The notes beneath the pieces were generated by a model. It was given only the letters and a program-made list of their open reading frames with translations. It had not been told where the DNA came from and searched no databases. Position numbers and translations under genes: made by a program. A DNA stretch of 64,000 nucleotides from Streptomyces sp. NBC_01485 (lineage in GTDB: Bacteria; Actinomycetota; Actinomycetes; Streptomycetales; Streptomycetaceae): contig NZ_CP109435.1 in NCBI RefSeq assembly GCF_036227125.1, positions 8,122,001 to 8,186,000 on the forward strand, in the 5' to 3' direction. Shown here one piece after another: positions 24,919 through 33,320 of the stretch (positions are counted from its first letter, which is position 1; each line of letters starts with the position of its first letter).

Positions 24919-25527
24919 TCAGGGGGCCCGCCAGATGTTGTCGAAGGCCGCGTCCTCGATGGAGCGCCGTTGCCGTACGGCCTCCAGTTCCGCCAGCGCG
25001 TCGCCGACCGCCGCCAGGACCGTCTCGACCGCGTCGTCGTCGGGCAGATCGGTAAAGCCGTCGGCCGGTTCCTCGCGCAGACCGACGGCGGCGGCCAGCG
25101 CGGCGAGGACCGGCTCGTCCGCCGTCCAGCGCTCGGTGGCGTGGCGGCGGTCCGGAGAGTCGACGGGCTCCGGCCGCCCGGACCGGACGCGCAGCCGGCG
25201 CAGGCGTGGCCGGACGGCCAGCCCGTCCGCCTCCAGCCGGGTGGCATAGGCCGAGGCGAGGCCACGGCCGCGGCGCCACAGCCAGTCCTCGACCGACTCG
25301 TACGGCGCCGCCCGTACGAGCGACGACGCGGCCACGTCCAGGAGGGGGTCGTCCGGCGCGGTCGGCGGGCCGGGCACGAGGAGGTCGCCGTCGAGGGCGA
25401 CCGCGCCGGTCGTGACCAGATCGATCGCCTCGGCGCCCGCGAGGGCGAGCGACAGATCGCCCTGCCCGACGGGACGCATGGGCGTCACGTCCATCACGAC
25501 GATCATCAGGTCCCGTGCTGTGGTCAT
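24919..25527 (-). CDS. GPP34 (GOLPH3/VPS74-like) family protein
   Basis: A 202-aa protein. It begins MTTARDLMIVVMDVTPMRP and continues LSLALAGAEAIDLVTTGAVA, DPLLDVAASSLVRAAPYESV, EDWLWRRGRGLASAYATRLEA and AFDNIWRAP at the end. This order is the GPP34 fold. The eukaryotic relative GOLPH3 binds PI4P; bacterial copies are abundant in Streptomyces and of unknown role. A GGAG site precedes the ATG at 25527. It is convergent with the GAF gene, 16 nt apart. The 282-nt gap on its other side leads to tdh. Confidence 0.85.
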   Translation of the reverse strand: MTTARDLMIVVMDVTPMRPVGQGDLSLALAGAEAIDLVTTGAVALDGDLLVPGPPTAPDDPLLDVAASSLVRAAPYESVEDWLWRRGRGLASAYATRLEADGLAVRPRLRRLRVRSGRPEPVDSPDRRHATERWTADEPVLAALAAAVGLREEPADGFTDLPDDDAVETVLAAVGDALAELEAVRQRRSIEDAAFDNIWRAP

Positions 25528-25706
25528 CAGGGGCTCCACGTCAGTCGGCCGGCCACGTGAGGGTCGTCTTCCAGCGTGCCACGCCCGGGCATGGCACGGG
25601 CGGGACGAGGGCGGGACGCGGGCCGAGCAGAGCGCGGTCGACCGAGCGACGCACCCGTGTGAAGCATAGCTGTGGCGGCGCTTAAGAAAAGCTCGATGGA
25701 CCCGGG

Positions 25707-25743
25707 CGGGTGGAGTACGGCAGATTGCTGGCGAATCCACCCG
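25707..25743 (+). promoter_or_regulatory. Structured leader hairpin upstream of tdh
   Basis: CGGGTGGA (25707-25714) can pair with TCCACCCG (25736-25743) across a 21-nt loop which itself contains short complementary pieces. It ends 66 nt before the tdh start. It does not resemble a glycine riboswitch or any leader I recognise, so it may be an attenuator-type element or chance. Confidence 0.35.
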
Positions 25744-25809
25744 TCTTCCCGGCTGCGGCGCCGCCCTTCGGCCTGCTCGCGTCCGGGCCCTCATCAAGGA
25801 GCCGTTGCG

Positions 25810-26838
25810 TTGAAGGCGCTGGTCAAGGAGAAGGCGGAGCCCGGGCTGTGGCTCGTGGACGTCCCGGAGCCCGCCGTCGGGCCCGGTGACGTACTGATCA
25901 AGGTGCTGCGCACCGGCATCTGCGGCACCGATCTGCACATCCGGTCCTGGGACGGCTGGGCGCGGCAGGCGATCCGCACCCCGCTCGTGCTCGGGCACGA
26001 GTTCGTCGGCGAGGTCGCCGGGACGGGCCGTGACGTCGTAGACATCCAGGTGGGGGACCGGGTCAGCGGCGAGGGGCACCTCGTCTGCGGCAGGTGCCGC
26101 AACTGTCTCGCCGGTCGCCGCCATCTGTGCCGGGCCACCGTGGGCCTCGGCGTCGGGCGCGACGGGGCCTTCGCGGAGTACGTGGTCCTGCCGGCCGCCA
26201 ATGTCTGGGTGCACCGCGTCCCCGTCGACCTCGACGTGGCGGCGATCTTCGACCCGTTCGGCAACGCCGTGCACACCGCCCTGTCCTTCCCGCTCGTCGG
26301 CGAGGACGTGCTGATCACCGGCGCCGGACCGATCGGGCTGATGGCCGCCGCCGTCGCCCGGCACGCCGGCGCCCGCAACGTCGTCGTCACCGACGTCAGC
26401 GAGGAGCGGCTGGAGCTGGCCCGCAAGATCGGCGTCAGTCTCGCGCTGAATGTGTCGGAGCGTCAGATCGCCGACGGGCAGCGGGAGTTGGGGCTGCGTG
26501 AGGGCTTCGACATCGGCCTGGAGATGTCCGGCCGGCCGGAGGCGATGCGCGACATGATCGCGAACATGACGCACGGCGGCCGGATCGCGATGCTGGGCCT
26601 GCCGGCCGCCGAGTTCGCCGTCGACTGGGCGCGGATCGTCACCTCGATGATCACCATCAAGGGCATCTACGGCCGGGAGATGTTCGAGACCTGGTACGCG
26701 ATGACGGTCCTGCTCGAAGGCGGCCTCGACCTCGCGCCCGTGATCACCGGCCGGTACGGCTACCGCGACTTCGAGGCGGCCTTCGCGGACGCGGCGAGCG
26801 GCCGCGGCGGCAAGGTCATCCTCGACTGGACTCTGTAA
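25810..26838 (+). CDS. tdh: L-threonine 3-dehydrogenase
   Basis: A 342-aa zinc medium-chain dehydrogenase oxidising L-threonine to 2-amino-3-ketobutyrate. It shows the catalytic-zinc Cys in GICGTDLHI, His-Glu in VLGHEFVGEV, the four-cysteine structural-zinc lobe CGRCRNCLAGRRHLC near residue 97-110, and the Rossmann motif GAGPIGLMAAAVARH. The TTG at 25810 sits 8 nt after AAGGAG and gives the standard length. The product is the substrate of kbl, which begins 11 nt downstream, so they form the threonine-to-glycine operon. Confidence 0.96.
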   Translation: MKALVKEKAEPGLWLVDVPEPAVGPGDVLIKVLRTGICGTDLHIRSWDGWARQAIRTPLVLGHEFVGEVAGTGRDVVDIQVGDRVSGEGHLVCGRCRNCLAGRRHLCRATVGLGVGRDGAFAEYVVLPAANVWVHRVPVDLDVAAIFDPFGNAVHTALSFPLVGEDVLITGAGPIGLMAAAVARHAGARNVVVTDVSEERLELARKIGVSLALNVSERQIADGQRELGLREGFDIGLEMSGRPEAMRDMIANMTHGGRIAMLGLPAAEFAVDWARIVTSMITIKGIYGREMFETWYAMTVLLEGGLDLAPVITGRYGYRDFEAAFADAASGRGGKVILDWTL

Positions 26839-26849
26839 AGGAACTGATG

Positions 26850-28070
26850 ATGTTCGACTCCGTGCGCGACGACCTGCGCGCCACCCTCGACGAGATCCGC
26901 GCCGCCGGTCTGCACAAGCCCGAACGGGTCATCGGCAGCCCGCAGTCCGCGACCGTCGCCGTCACCTCGGGCGGCCGGCCCGGCGAGGTCCTCAACTTCT
27001 GCGCCAACAACTACCTCGGCCTCGCCGACCACCCCGAGGTGATCGCCGCCGCCCACGAGGCCCTCGACCGCTGGGGCTACGGCATGGCGTCCGTACGCTT
27101 CATCTGCGGCACGCAGGAGGTGCACAAGGAGCTGGAGGCGCGGCTGTCGGCGTTCCTCGGCCAGGAGGACACGATCCTGTACTCCTCCTGCTTCGACGCG
27201 AACGGCGGTGTCTTCGAGACCCTCCTCGGCCCCGAGGACGCGGTGATCTCCGACGCCCTCAACCACGCCTCGATCATCGACGGCATCCGCCTCTCCAAGG
27301 CCCGCCGCCTGCGCTATGCCAACCGTGATCTCGCGGACCTGGAACAGCAGTTGAAGGACGCGTCCGACGCGCGCCGCCGACTGGTCGTCACCGACGGCGT
27401 CTTCTCCATGGACGGCTATGTGGCGCCCCTCGCCGAGATCTGCGACCTCGCCGACCGTTACGACGCCATGGTCATGGTCGACGACTCGCACGCCGTCGGC
27501 TTCGTCGGCCCCGGCGGCCGCGGCACCCCCGAGCTGCACGGGGTGATGGACCGCGTCGACATCATCACCGGCACCCTGGGCAAGGCGCTGGGCGGGGCGT
27601 CCGGCGGTTACGTCGCCGCGCGCGCCGAGATCGTGGCCCTGCTGCGCCAGCGCTCCCGCCCGTACCTCTTCTCCAACACCCTGGCCCCGGTCATCGCCGC
27701 GGCGTCGCTCAAGGTCCTGGACCTGCTCGAGTCGGCGGGGGAGCTGCGCGAGAAGCTGGCGTCGAACACGGCCCTGTTCCGCCGCCGGATGACGGACGAG
27801 GGTTTCGACATCCTCCCCGGCGACCACGCCATCGCCCCCGTCATGATCGGCGACGCGTCGAAGGCGGGGCGGATGGCCGAGCTGCTGCTGGAGCGGGGGG
27901 TGTACGTGATCGGCTTCTCCTACCCGGTCGTCCCGCAGGGCCAGGCCCGCATCCGCGTCCAGCTCTCCGCCGCGCACTCCACCCCGGACGTGAACCGGGC
28001 GGTGGACGCCTTCATCGCGGCCCGCGCGGAGCTGGCGGCCGAAGCGGAGCTGAGGGAATCGGCGGGCTGA
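26850..28070 (+). CDS. kbl: 2-amino-3-ketobutyrate CoA ligase (glycine C-acetyltransferase)
   Basis: A 406-aa PLP enzyme of the alpha-oxoamine synthase family cleaving 2-amino-3-ketobutyrate with CoA to glycine and acetyl-CoA. Motifs are NNYLGLADHPEVIAAAH, GMASVRFICGTQEVHKELE, MVMVDDSHAVGFVG and the PLP-lysine ITGTLGKALGGASGGY near residue 244. Two ATGs stand side by side at 26847 and 26850; the second has better spacing from AAAGGA. It partners tdh directly upstream. Confidence 0.96.
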   Translation: MFDSVRDDLRATLDEIRAAGLHKPERVIGSPQSATVAVTSGGRPGEVLNFCANNYLGLADHPEVIAAAHEALDRWGYGMASVRFICGTQEVHKELEARLSAFLGQEDTILYSSCFDANGGVFETLLGPEDAVISDALNHASIIDGIRLSKARRLRYANRDLADLEQQLKDASDARRRLVVTDGVFSMDGYVAPLAEICDLADRYDAMVMVDDSHAVGFVGPGGRGTPELHGVMDRVDIITGTLGKALGGASGGYVAARAEIVALLRQRSRPYLFSNTLAPVIAAASLKVLDLLESAGELREKLASNTALFRRRMTDEGFDILPGDHAIAPVMIGDASKAGRMAELLLERGVYVIGFSYPVVPQGQARIRVQLSAAHSTPDVNRAVDAFIAARAELAAEAELRESAG

Positions 28071-28119
28071 GGGGAAGGGGCGTACCGGCCGGCCCGGACA
28101 TATTGCGATAATCGATCCC

Positions 28120-29022
28120 ATGATCGAAGCGCGGCGGCTCCACATCCTCCGTGCGGTGGCCGACCACCGCACCGTGACGGCGGCTGCCGCCGCGCTGTAC
28201 CTCACCCCGTCCGCCGTCTCCCAGCAGCTCGCCGCCCTGGAGCAGGAGACGGGCCACCGGCTGGTCGAGCGCAGCGCCAAGGGCGTACGGCTGACCCCGG
28301 CCGGCGAGATCCTGCTCAGCCACACCAACGCCGTCCTGGCCCAACTGGAACGGGCCGAGGCGGAACTCGCCGCGTACAGCTCGGGCGCGGCCGGCACGGT
28401 CACGGTCGCGGCGTTCGCGACGGGCATCGCGCAGGTCGTAGCACCCGCGGTGACCCGTCTCGCGCGACTGGCGCCCGGCATCCGCATCCGCGTCCAGGAC
28501 GCCGAGGGCGACGCCAGCCTGCCGATGGTGCTCGACCGGCAGGTCGACGTCGCCGTCGCCGTCGAGTACCGCGGGGCCCCGACCGCCGACGACCCGCGCC
28601 TCACCCATGTCCCGCTGTACGCCGAGCCCTTCGACGCGGTCGTCCCGGTCGCCCACCGCCTGGCCGACGCCCCCGAGGTCCCGCTCGCGGAGCTGGCCAA
28701 GGACCCCTGGATCGGCCCATACCCCGGCAACCCCTGCCACGAGGTGGTCGTCCTGGCCTGCGAGAACGCCGGCTTCCAGCCCCGTCTGGAACACTCCTCC
28801 GACGACTTCCGCGCCGTCGTGGCCCTCGCGTCGGCCGACGCGGGCGTCGCCCTCGTACCCCGCTCGGCGCTGCGCGGCATGGACCTGACGGGAGTGGTCG
28901 TCCGGCCGGTCGACGGGGTGGCCCCGACCCGCCGCGTCTTCGCGGCCGTACGACGGGGAGCGGAGGAGCACCCACTGATCCGCCCGGTGCTGGACGCACT
29001 GGGCGAGGCGGCCCGGACGTGA
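28120..29022 (+). CDS. LysR-family transcriptional regulator
   Basis: A 300-aa protein with the LysR winged HTH at residues 1-60 (MIEARRLHILRAVADHRTVT, then AAAAALYLTPSAVSQQLAAL). A periplasmic-binding-like effector domain follows (GTVTVAAFATGIAQVVAPAV; later DAVVPVAHRLAD and SADAGVALVPRSALRGM). It follows kbl after 49 nt on the same strand, which could make it a threonine-pathway regulator, but LysR genes more often control divergent neighbours and none is divergent here. Target unknown. Confidence 0.9.
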   Translation: MIEARRLHILRAVADHRTVTAAAAALYLTPSAVSQQLAALEQETGHRLVERSAKGVRLTPAGEILLSHTNAVLAQLERAEAELAAYSSGAAGTVTVAAFATGIAQVVAPAVTRLARLAPGIRIRVQDAEGDASLPMVLDRQVDVAVAVEYRGAPTADDPRLTHVPLYAEPFDAVVPVAHRLADAPEVPLAELAKDPWIGPYPGNPCHEVVVLACENAGFQPRLEHSSDDFRAVVALASADAGVALVPRSALRGMDLTGVVVRPVDGVAPTRRVFAAVRRGAEEHPLIRPVLDALGEAART

Positions 29023-29262
29023 CCTGCTCGACGTCCGGCTCGATGCCCGGCCGGCCGAGCTACGGGCCGAACGCGGCCGGTCCCCGCCGCACGCCGGGCT
29101 GCGCGCCGAACTCGTCGAGGGGCGCCTGCGGGCGGGCGCCGACACCGCCCACGACCGACCGCCCGCCCGTACCCGGTCTGGAACAGCACATCTGGGTCCT
29201 GGAAGGCGCGCTCGACGTGACGGCCCAGGACGTCGAACACCACAAGCACGTCGCCGTCGGAT
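29023..29262 (+). pseudogene. Probable remnant of an XRE-cupin regulator (cupin end)
   Basis: Two plus-strand frames joined near 29155 read like the cupin half of an HTH-cupin protein: AELVEGRLRAGADTAHDRPP, then PVPGLEQHIWVLEGALDVTA. The HIWVLEGALDVT stretch is typical for this family. No HTH part, no start and a broken frame argue that it is not functional. Evidence is limited to about 50 residues. Confidence 0.4.
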
Positions 29263-29294
29263 GACTGTCAGTGGCAGCCGCTACGGTGCGGAGC

Positions 29295-29654
29295 ATGCCG
29301 GACGCCGAAGATGTACGCCGTATCGCCCTGTCCCTGCCGGACACCACGGAGAAGATCGCCTGGAGCATGCCCACCTTCCGGGTCGCGGGGAAGATGTTCG
29401 CCACGCTGCCCGAGGAGGAGACCTCCCTCGCCGTGCGCTGCCCCAAGGAGGAGCGCGACGAACTGGTGCTCGCCGAGCCCGGGAAGTTCTGGATCGCCGA
29501 CCACGAGGCTCACTTCGCGTGGGTGCGCGCCCGGCTGGCCGCCCTGGACGACGAGGACGAACTGCGCGACATCCTCACCGACTCCTGGCGGCAGGCAGCC
29601 TCGCCGCGCCTGCTGGAGGCGTACCCGGACCTGGGCGCGGCCACGGGGGACTGA
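29295..29654 (+). CDS. MmcQ/YjbR family DNA-binding-fold protein
   Basis: A 119-aa protein of the MmcQ/YjbR (DUF419) family: DAEDVRRIALSLPDTTEKIA, WSMPTFRVAGKMFATL, SLAVRCPKEERDELVLAEPG and FWIADHEAHFAWVRARL. The CyaY-like fold is known from structures; cellular function is not established. The start is uncertain (GTG 29271, GTG 29286 or ATG 29295); the ATG gives the usual family N terminus MPDAEDV. Confidence 0.8.
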   Translation: MPDAEDVRRIALSLPDTTEKIAWSMPTFRVAGKMFATLPEEETSLAVRCPKEERDELVLAEPGKFWIADHEAHFAWVRARLAALDDEDELRDILTDSWRQAASPRLLEAYPDLGAATGD

Positions 29655-29763
29655 GGGCGCCACGGCGGCCGGGGCGCGCTAAACGGGTGCGCGACCATCG
29701 ACCCGAGTGCGGTATTGTTTCCATGCACGTTCGGCCACGGGAAACCCCAGGTCAGACAGGCAA

Positions 29764-29837
<74 letters not shown>

Positions 29838-29857
29838 CTGGAGACAGTCGCAGGTCA

Positions 29858-29900
29858 GGGCCGGGTTCGGAGGTATTCGAACCCGGCCCTTGCTCATTTT
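29858..29900 (+). terminator. Rho-independent terminator after tRNA-Pro
   Basis: A perfect 12-bp stem (GGGCCGGGTTCG at 29858-29869 with 29878-29889), an 8-nt loop and a TTGCTCATTTTT tail make a textbook terminator 20 nt after the tRNA. Confidence 0.9.
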
Positions 29901-29921
29901 TGGGGACCGGTTGGGGACCGG
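29900..29921. repeat. Tandem 11-bp repeat TTGGGGACCGG (two copies)
   Basis: Two exact adjacent copies at the edge of the tRNA terminator and the start of the mobile-element debris. This could be a scar of integration or excision next to the tRNA. Confidence 0.6.
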
Positions 29922-29937
29922 CGTGCTTGACCGGGGT

Positions 29938-30188
29938 CAGTGGGTCACGACGATCTCGGGGGCGCACCGGGTGACCGAAAACAGGCTCCCCTTCGTCCGG
30001 GACACCGCCTTCCGCGAGGACGCCTCCACGATCCGCACCGGGCACGGCCCGGAGAACACGGCCACCCTGCGCAGCTTCGCCGTCGACCGACTTCGCACCG
30101 CGGGCCACACCGGCATCGCCGCAGGACTCCGCACCACAGCCCTCCGCCCCCTACGACCGCAACCCCTGGGCCCATCGGCCTCAACTGA
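29938..30188 (+). pseudogene. ISAs1-family transposase, C-terminal fragment
   Basis: In one frame this encodes QWVTTISGAHRVTENRLPFV, RDTAFREDASTIRTGHGPEN and TATLRSFAVDRLRTAGHTGI. This is the ordinary end of an ISAs1-type DDE transposase (HW.IEN.LH.VRDV.F.EDAS pattern followed by the ALRNLAI-like helix). The catalytic N-terminal part is missing and no terminal inverted repeats are seen, so it is a dead fragment. Confidence 0.8.
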
Positions 30189-30289
30189 CCCGAAGACTGA
30201 CCCGAAACGATCCACGATCAGGCGACTCTGCCATCGCCCCGACGGCGGCGAAGGCGCGAAACACTGCCTTCGAGTGCTCTCCGAGCTCA

Positions 30290-30497
30290 AGGAAGAGGCG
30301 GCCGAACACGTCGCCGGACAGGCGTGCGAGGAAGCGGGTCGGCATGCCCAGCGGGCCAGGGCCACCGCCGTGTTGGCGGGTCCGCCGCCCGGCAGCACCC
30401 GCAGGGCGAGTTCGTTCCGGGTACTTGCGGGTTCGGTGAACGCGTCGGCGACGCACTCTGCCAGGACGGTGATCTGACGCGGGGCATGGGCTGCTCC
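30290..30497 (-). pseudogene. PfkB-family fructokinase, N-terminal fragment
   Basis: On the minus strand one frame reads QITVLAECVADAF and LRVLPGGGPANTAVALAR. After a shift near 30345 the next frame reads LGMPTRFLARLSGDVFGRLF. This is the first 60-70 residues of a sugar kinase (GGGPANTAVALARLG is diagnostic). A GGAG site and ATG near 30497 remain, but the ATG is out of frame. Homology stops near 30290, so the gene is truncated and frameshifted. Confidence 0.75.
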
Positions 30498-30644
30498 TCC
30501 CTTGGAGCGCGCTGGCAAAACGGGCACGTTACGGACAGTCGCTGAACGGTTTCGGGCGAGAGACGGCTGCGGGTGTTGCCGATGCGTGACGAGTGCAAGG
30601 CATTGACGTTGCCAGGGATCGAGTCCATCATCCTCGCCAAGCGG

Positions 30645-30674
30645 TGTCAACGATGACATAAGTCAACGATGACA
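30645..30674. promoter_or_regulatory. Two tandem TGTCA-N4-TGACA operators (LacI/ROK type)
   Basis: TGTCAACGATGACA at 30645-30658 and GTCAACGATGACA at 30662-30674 are near-identical inverted repeats 16-17 bp apart. They lie between the divergent fructokinase and sugar-binding-protein remnants. Such sites are typical of LacI/ROK sugar regulators. They appear to be left over from a lost sugar-uptake operon. Confidence 0.6.
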
Positions 30675-30733
30675 CCTCGGGACGGTATGCCCCCCATACC
30701 GGCCGCTCGCCCGCAATCCCGCAGGAGTTGTTC

Positions 30734-30936
30734 ATGTCACGCATCTCTCGTCCGCCCTCCTCCCTGCTCAGAGCCACTGCCTGCACGGGTGTCGCAGCCC
30801 TCGCCCTGACCGCCCGTGGATCCGGATCAGGATCGGGCGCCGCGAGCACCGGATCGGGCGGCGTCAAGGTCGGTCTGATCACCAAGACCGACACCAACCC
30901 GTTCTTCGTGAAGACGAAGGGCTACGGGCGTCATTT
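30734..30936 (+). pseudogene. Sugar ABC transporter substrate-binding protein, N-terminal fragment
   Basis: The first about 67 residues are intact with a GCAGGAG site. The signal peptide contains ATACTGVAALALTARGSGSG, where the lipobox Cys has become Arg (ALTAR for ALTAC). It is followed by the mature start VKVGLITKTDTNPFFVK of ribose-type binding proteins. Homology then stops abruptly and IS256 sequence follows. Loss of the lipid-anchor Cys and truncation make it a pseudogene. Confidence 0.8.
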
Positions 30937-30951
30937 CGATACGCGGCCCGG

Positions 30952-31099
30952 CGGGACCGGGACAAGATCGCCAAAGCGCTCAAGCCCGTCTGCACCGCGC
31001 CGACCGAGGACGCGGCCACGACACGGTTCCTGGAATTCGCCGAGACCTGGGCCAAGAAGTACCCGGCGAACGTCCGCCTCCGGGGGTCCAGTTGGCCCG
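30952..31099 (+). pseudogene. IS256 (Mutator)-family transposase fragment
   Basis: One frame gives RDRDKIAKALKPVCTAPTED, then AATTRFLEFAETWAKKYPAN. This resembles the RDR.KIAKALK.IYTA.....A...L..FA..W..KYP signature of IS256 transposases. About 49 residues remain. It abuts the truncated binding protein, so an IS256 insertion and later decay probably destroyed that gene. Confidence 0.65.
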
Positions 31100-31148
31100 A
31101 CCGGGCAGCTCGTACAGCCGTTTCCGAACGAATGACTTCCGATCTGTT

Positions 31149-31204
31149 TGTCCTTCTCCTGTTGCCTGCGCTTCCTCCTGTTTCCTGCACTTCCGCCTGT
31201 CTCG
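31149..31204. repeat. Three imperfect 18-19-bp direct repeats in the leader of the Pfa-like operon
   Basis: TGTCCTTCTCCTGTTGCC (31149-31166), TGCGCTTCCTCCTGTTTCC (31167-31185) and TGCACTTCCGCCTGTCTCG (31186-31204) follow each other without gaps. The last two agree at 15 of 19 positions. The spacing is close to two helical turns. They lie 57 nt before the first start codon, so a direct-repeat-binding activator or a promoter element is possible. The tract is strongly pyrimidine-rich. Confidence 0.5.
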
Positions 31205-31260
31205 TCTCTACCGCCTTTTACGCTCCCGCCGATCCGGCTCTGCCCGAGGAAGGCCGCCAC

Positions 31261-32448
31261 ATGGAATTCGCCTATTCCGCGCAACAGATCGAACTCAAGC
31301 GCCGGGCCAGGGACCTGGTGAAGAAACTGATGGCCTACGAGGACGAGTGCGAACGCGACGGCGGGCTTTCGCCGGGCAGCCGCGTGGAGATCAGGCGTAT
31401 CGTCCTGGACAGCGGTTTCCCCGCCATGAACACCCCCGTCGCCTGGGGTGGCGCGGGGCTGAACTGGATACAGCAGGTCGTGGTGGAGGAGGAGTTCGGG
31501 CGCCTCACGAACGGGCTGTGGGCCGCCGTGTGGAGGCCGACCGCTGCCGCTGTGACACGCTGCACCCCCGAGCAGCGTGAACGGTATCTCCTCCCCGAGA
31601 TCCGCGGCGAGCGATTCGGGGCCAGGGCGATCACGGAGCCGGAGGCGGGTTCCGACCCGCGGCGCATCGCCACGACCGCGGTGCGCACCGACCGCGGCTA
31701 CCGCATCAGCGGCGAGAAGTGGTTCGTCACCCTCGGAGACATCGCCGACTACTTCCTCTTACTCGCGATGGTCCCACCGGACAACACGCCGACGATGTTC
31801 CTGGTGGACCGTGACAGGCCGGGCGTGGAACTGACTGATACCCCGCGCTACACCCACAACTTCGCCTACGAGCATCCGAACTTCACCTTCACGGATGTCG
31901 AGGTCGGCCCCGACGCCGTGCTGGGAGCGGTGGGCGAGGGTTTCCTGCTGACCCAGGAGACGTTCTTCGAGGAGCGGATCCTGGTGGCAGCGCACGCGGT
32001 CGGCGCCGCCGACAGAGCACTCGGCCATGCCGTGGACTGGGCCCGTACGCGCAACCAGGGCGGCGACCGCGTCATCAGGCACCAGCTGATCCAGGGCATG
32101 CTGGCCGACTCGGCCATCGACATCGCGGTGAACCGTACGTTCGTGCACCAGCTGGCCTGGGAGATCGACCGTGGCGGCGACGCCAAGACGCTCAATGCCA
32201 AGGTCGCCATGGCGAAGATCTCGGCGACGGAGGCGGCGGGCCGGGTGGCGGACCGTGCGGTCCAGATCTTCGGCGGCCGCGGATACCTGCGCAGCAATCC
32301 GGTGGAGCGGATCTACCGCGACGTGCGAGTCGACCGGATCTGGATGGGAACATCGGAGATCCAACGGATCATGGTGGCCAACGAGATCGACAAGCGCGGC
32401 CTGTCCGGCCTGATCCACTTCTCAGGCTCGGCGGAGGCCGACCGATGA
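31261..32448 (+). CDS. Acyl-CoA dehydrogenase, first gene of the Pfa-like operon
   Basis: A 395-aa FAD flavoprotein. It has ARAITEPEAGSDPRRIATTA (FAD/substrate region), GEKWFVTLGDIADYFLL, a C-terminal helical domain with VQIFGGRGYLRSNPVERIYR, and IWMGTSEIQR. The position holding the catalytic Glu in medium-chain enzymes is Met here (W-M-G-T). A Glu is instead present in EERILVA near residue 240, the alternative site used by isovaleryl- and long-chain enzymes. A TTA codon at 31759-31761 makes it a candidate bldA target. A GAGGAAGG site fixes the ATG. It overlaps the next gene by 4 nt. It may desaturate or oxidise an acyl chain made by the synthase; the substrate may be ACP-bound. Confidence 0.92.
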   Translation: MEFAYSAQQIELKRRARDLVKKLMAYEDECERDGGLSPGSRVEIRRIVLDSGFPAMNTPVAWGGAGLNWIQQVVVEEEFGRLTNGLWAAVWRPTAAAVTRCTPEQRERYLLPEIRGERFGARAITEPEAGSDPRRIATTAVRTDRGYRISGEKWFVTLGDIADYFLLLAMVPPDNTPTMFLVDRDRPGVELTDTPRYTHNFAYEHPNFTFTDVEVGPDAVLGAVGEGFLLTQETFFEERILVAAHAVGAADRALGHAVDWARTRNQGGDRVIRHQLIQGMLADSAIDIAVNRTFVHQLAWEIDRGGDAKTLNAKVAMAKISATEAAGRVADRAVQIFGGRGYLRSNPVERIYRDVRVDRIWMGTSEIQRIMVANEIDKRGLSGLIHFSGSAEADR

Positions 32449-33320
32449 GCCCGGAGCCGGTGCCTGCCTCCCTGGCTCGCACGGCACACGAGATCCTGGA
32501 TGTCTACCACGCCGTGACCTATCTGGCCCCCGAGGCGCAGGAGTCCTTCCGTGCCCTGGGACTGGTCCGGCCCTGGAGTGGTTACTTCGCGGGCCGGGCG
32601 GCACCGCTCGGCCCGGTGGGCGCGCCACTGGTGAGTGCCCTTTTCTACCACTTCAAGCCGTCCATGGTCGCCGCCGAGATCCCGCTGGTCTGGCGGACGG
32701 CGGCGCCGGACCAGGTGCTCGGCGCGCGGTTGAAGGGGGTGGACGCCGGCCTGCGGAAGCTGCTGGGCGACGCGGTCGGCAGCGCGGAACTGGCCGAGGC
32801 GGCGGGGCTGGCCGAGGCGGCGGCAGCGGCATGCGCACCCCCGGGTCGCCCGCTCGGCGCGGCGAACGCCGCCCTGCCCCTTCCGGAGGCTCCCCATGTG
32901 GCGCTGTGGCAGGTCCTGACGACGATCAGGGAGTTCCGGGGCGACGGTCACGTCGTGGCGCTCGCCCAGGCCGGGTTCGACGGTGTCGAGGCGCTGGTCA
33001 CGATCACCGCGGCCGGCGGGGAGCGACGCCGGAGCATCCAGGCACGCAGGGGGTGGACCGACGAGGAGTGGGCCGCGGCCGAACGACGGCTCGCCGAACG
33101 GGGACTGCTGGAACCGGACGGCACTCTCACCGCGGTCGGCCGGCTCGCCCGCCAGAACGTGGAGGACATCACCGACCGGCTCGCGCTGCCCGTGTGGCAG
33201 CGGCTCGGTGAGGAAGGAACCCGCAGGCTGGTGCGGCTGGTCCGGCCGGCGGTCGAACGGATCGTCACGGGGCTCGGGCTTCCCGTACGGCTGCCGGCGA
33301 CCACGAGCACCGGGTCATGA
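32445..33320 (+). CDS. SCO6745-family protein
   Basis: A 291-aa protein that I recognise as the SCO6745 family: AHEILDVYHAVTYLAPEAQE, LGLVRPWSGYFAGRAAPLGP, VSALFYHFKPSMVAAEIPLV and RRGWTDEEWAAAERRLAERG. The last part (DEEWAAAERRLAERGLLEPDGTLT) looks like a winged helix. The function of the family is unknown, but members recur in actinobacterial lipid and secondary-metabolite loci. It is coupled by ATGA overlaps on both sides, so it is an integral part of this operon. Confidence 0.8.
   Translation: MSPEPVPASLARTAHEILDVYHAVTYLAPEAQESFRALGLVRPWSGYFAGRAAPLGPVGAPLVSALFYHFKPSMVAAEIPLVWRTAAPDQVLGARLKGVDAGLRKLLGDAVGSAELAEAAGLAEAAAAACAPPGRPLGAANAALPLPEAPHVALWQVLTTIREFRGDGHVVALAQAGFDGVEALVTITAAGGERRRSIQARRGWTDEEWAAAERRLAERGLLEPDGTLTAVGRLARQNVEDITDRLALPVWQRLGEEGTRRLVRLVRPAVERIVTGLGLPVRLPATTSTGS

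Noticed and set aside
25650..25809. Glycine riboswitch before tdh-kbl
   Set aside because: The conserved glycine-aptamer sequences are not present; only a simple hairpin is seen.
30734..31135. An intact 135-aa secreted protein
   Set aside because: Only the first 67 residues match a sugar-binding protein; the rest is IS256 sequence, and the lipobox Cys is lost.
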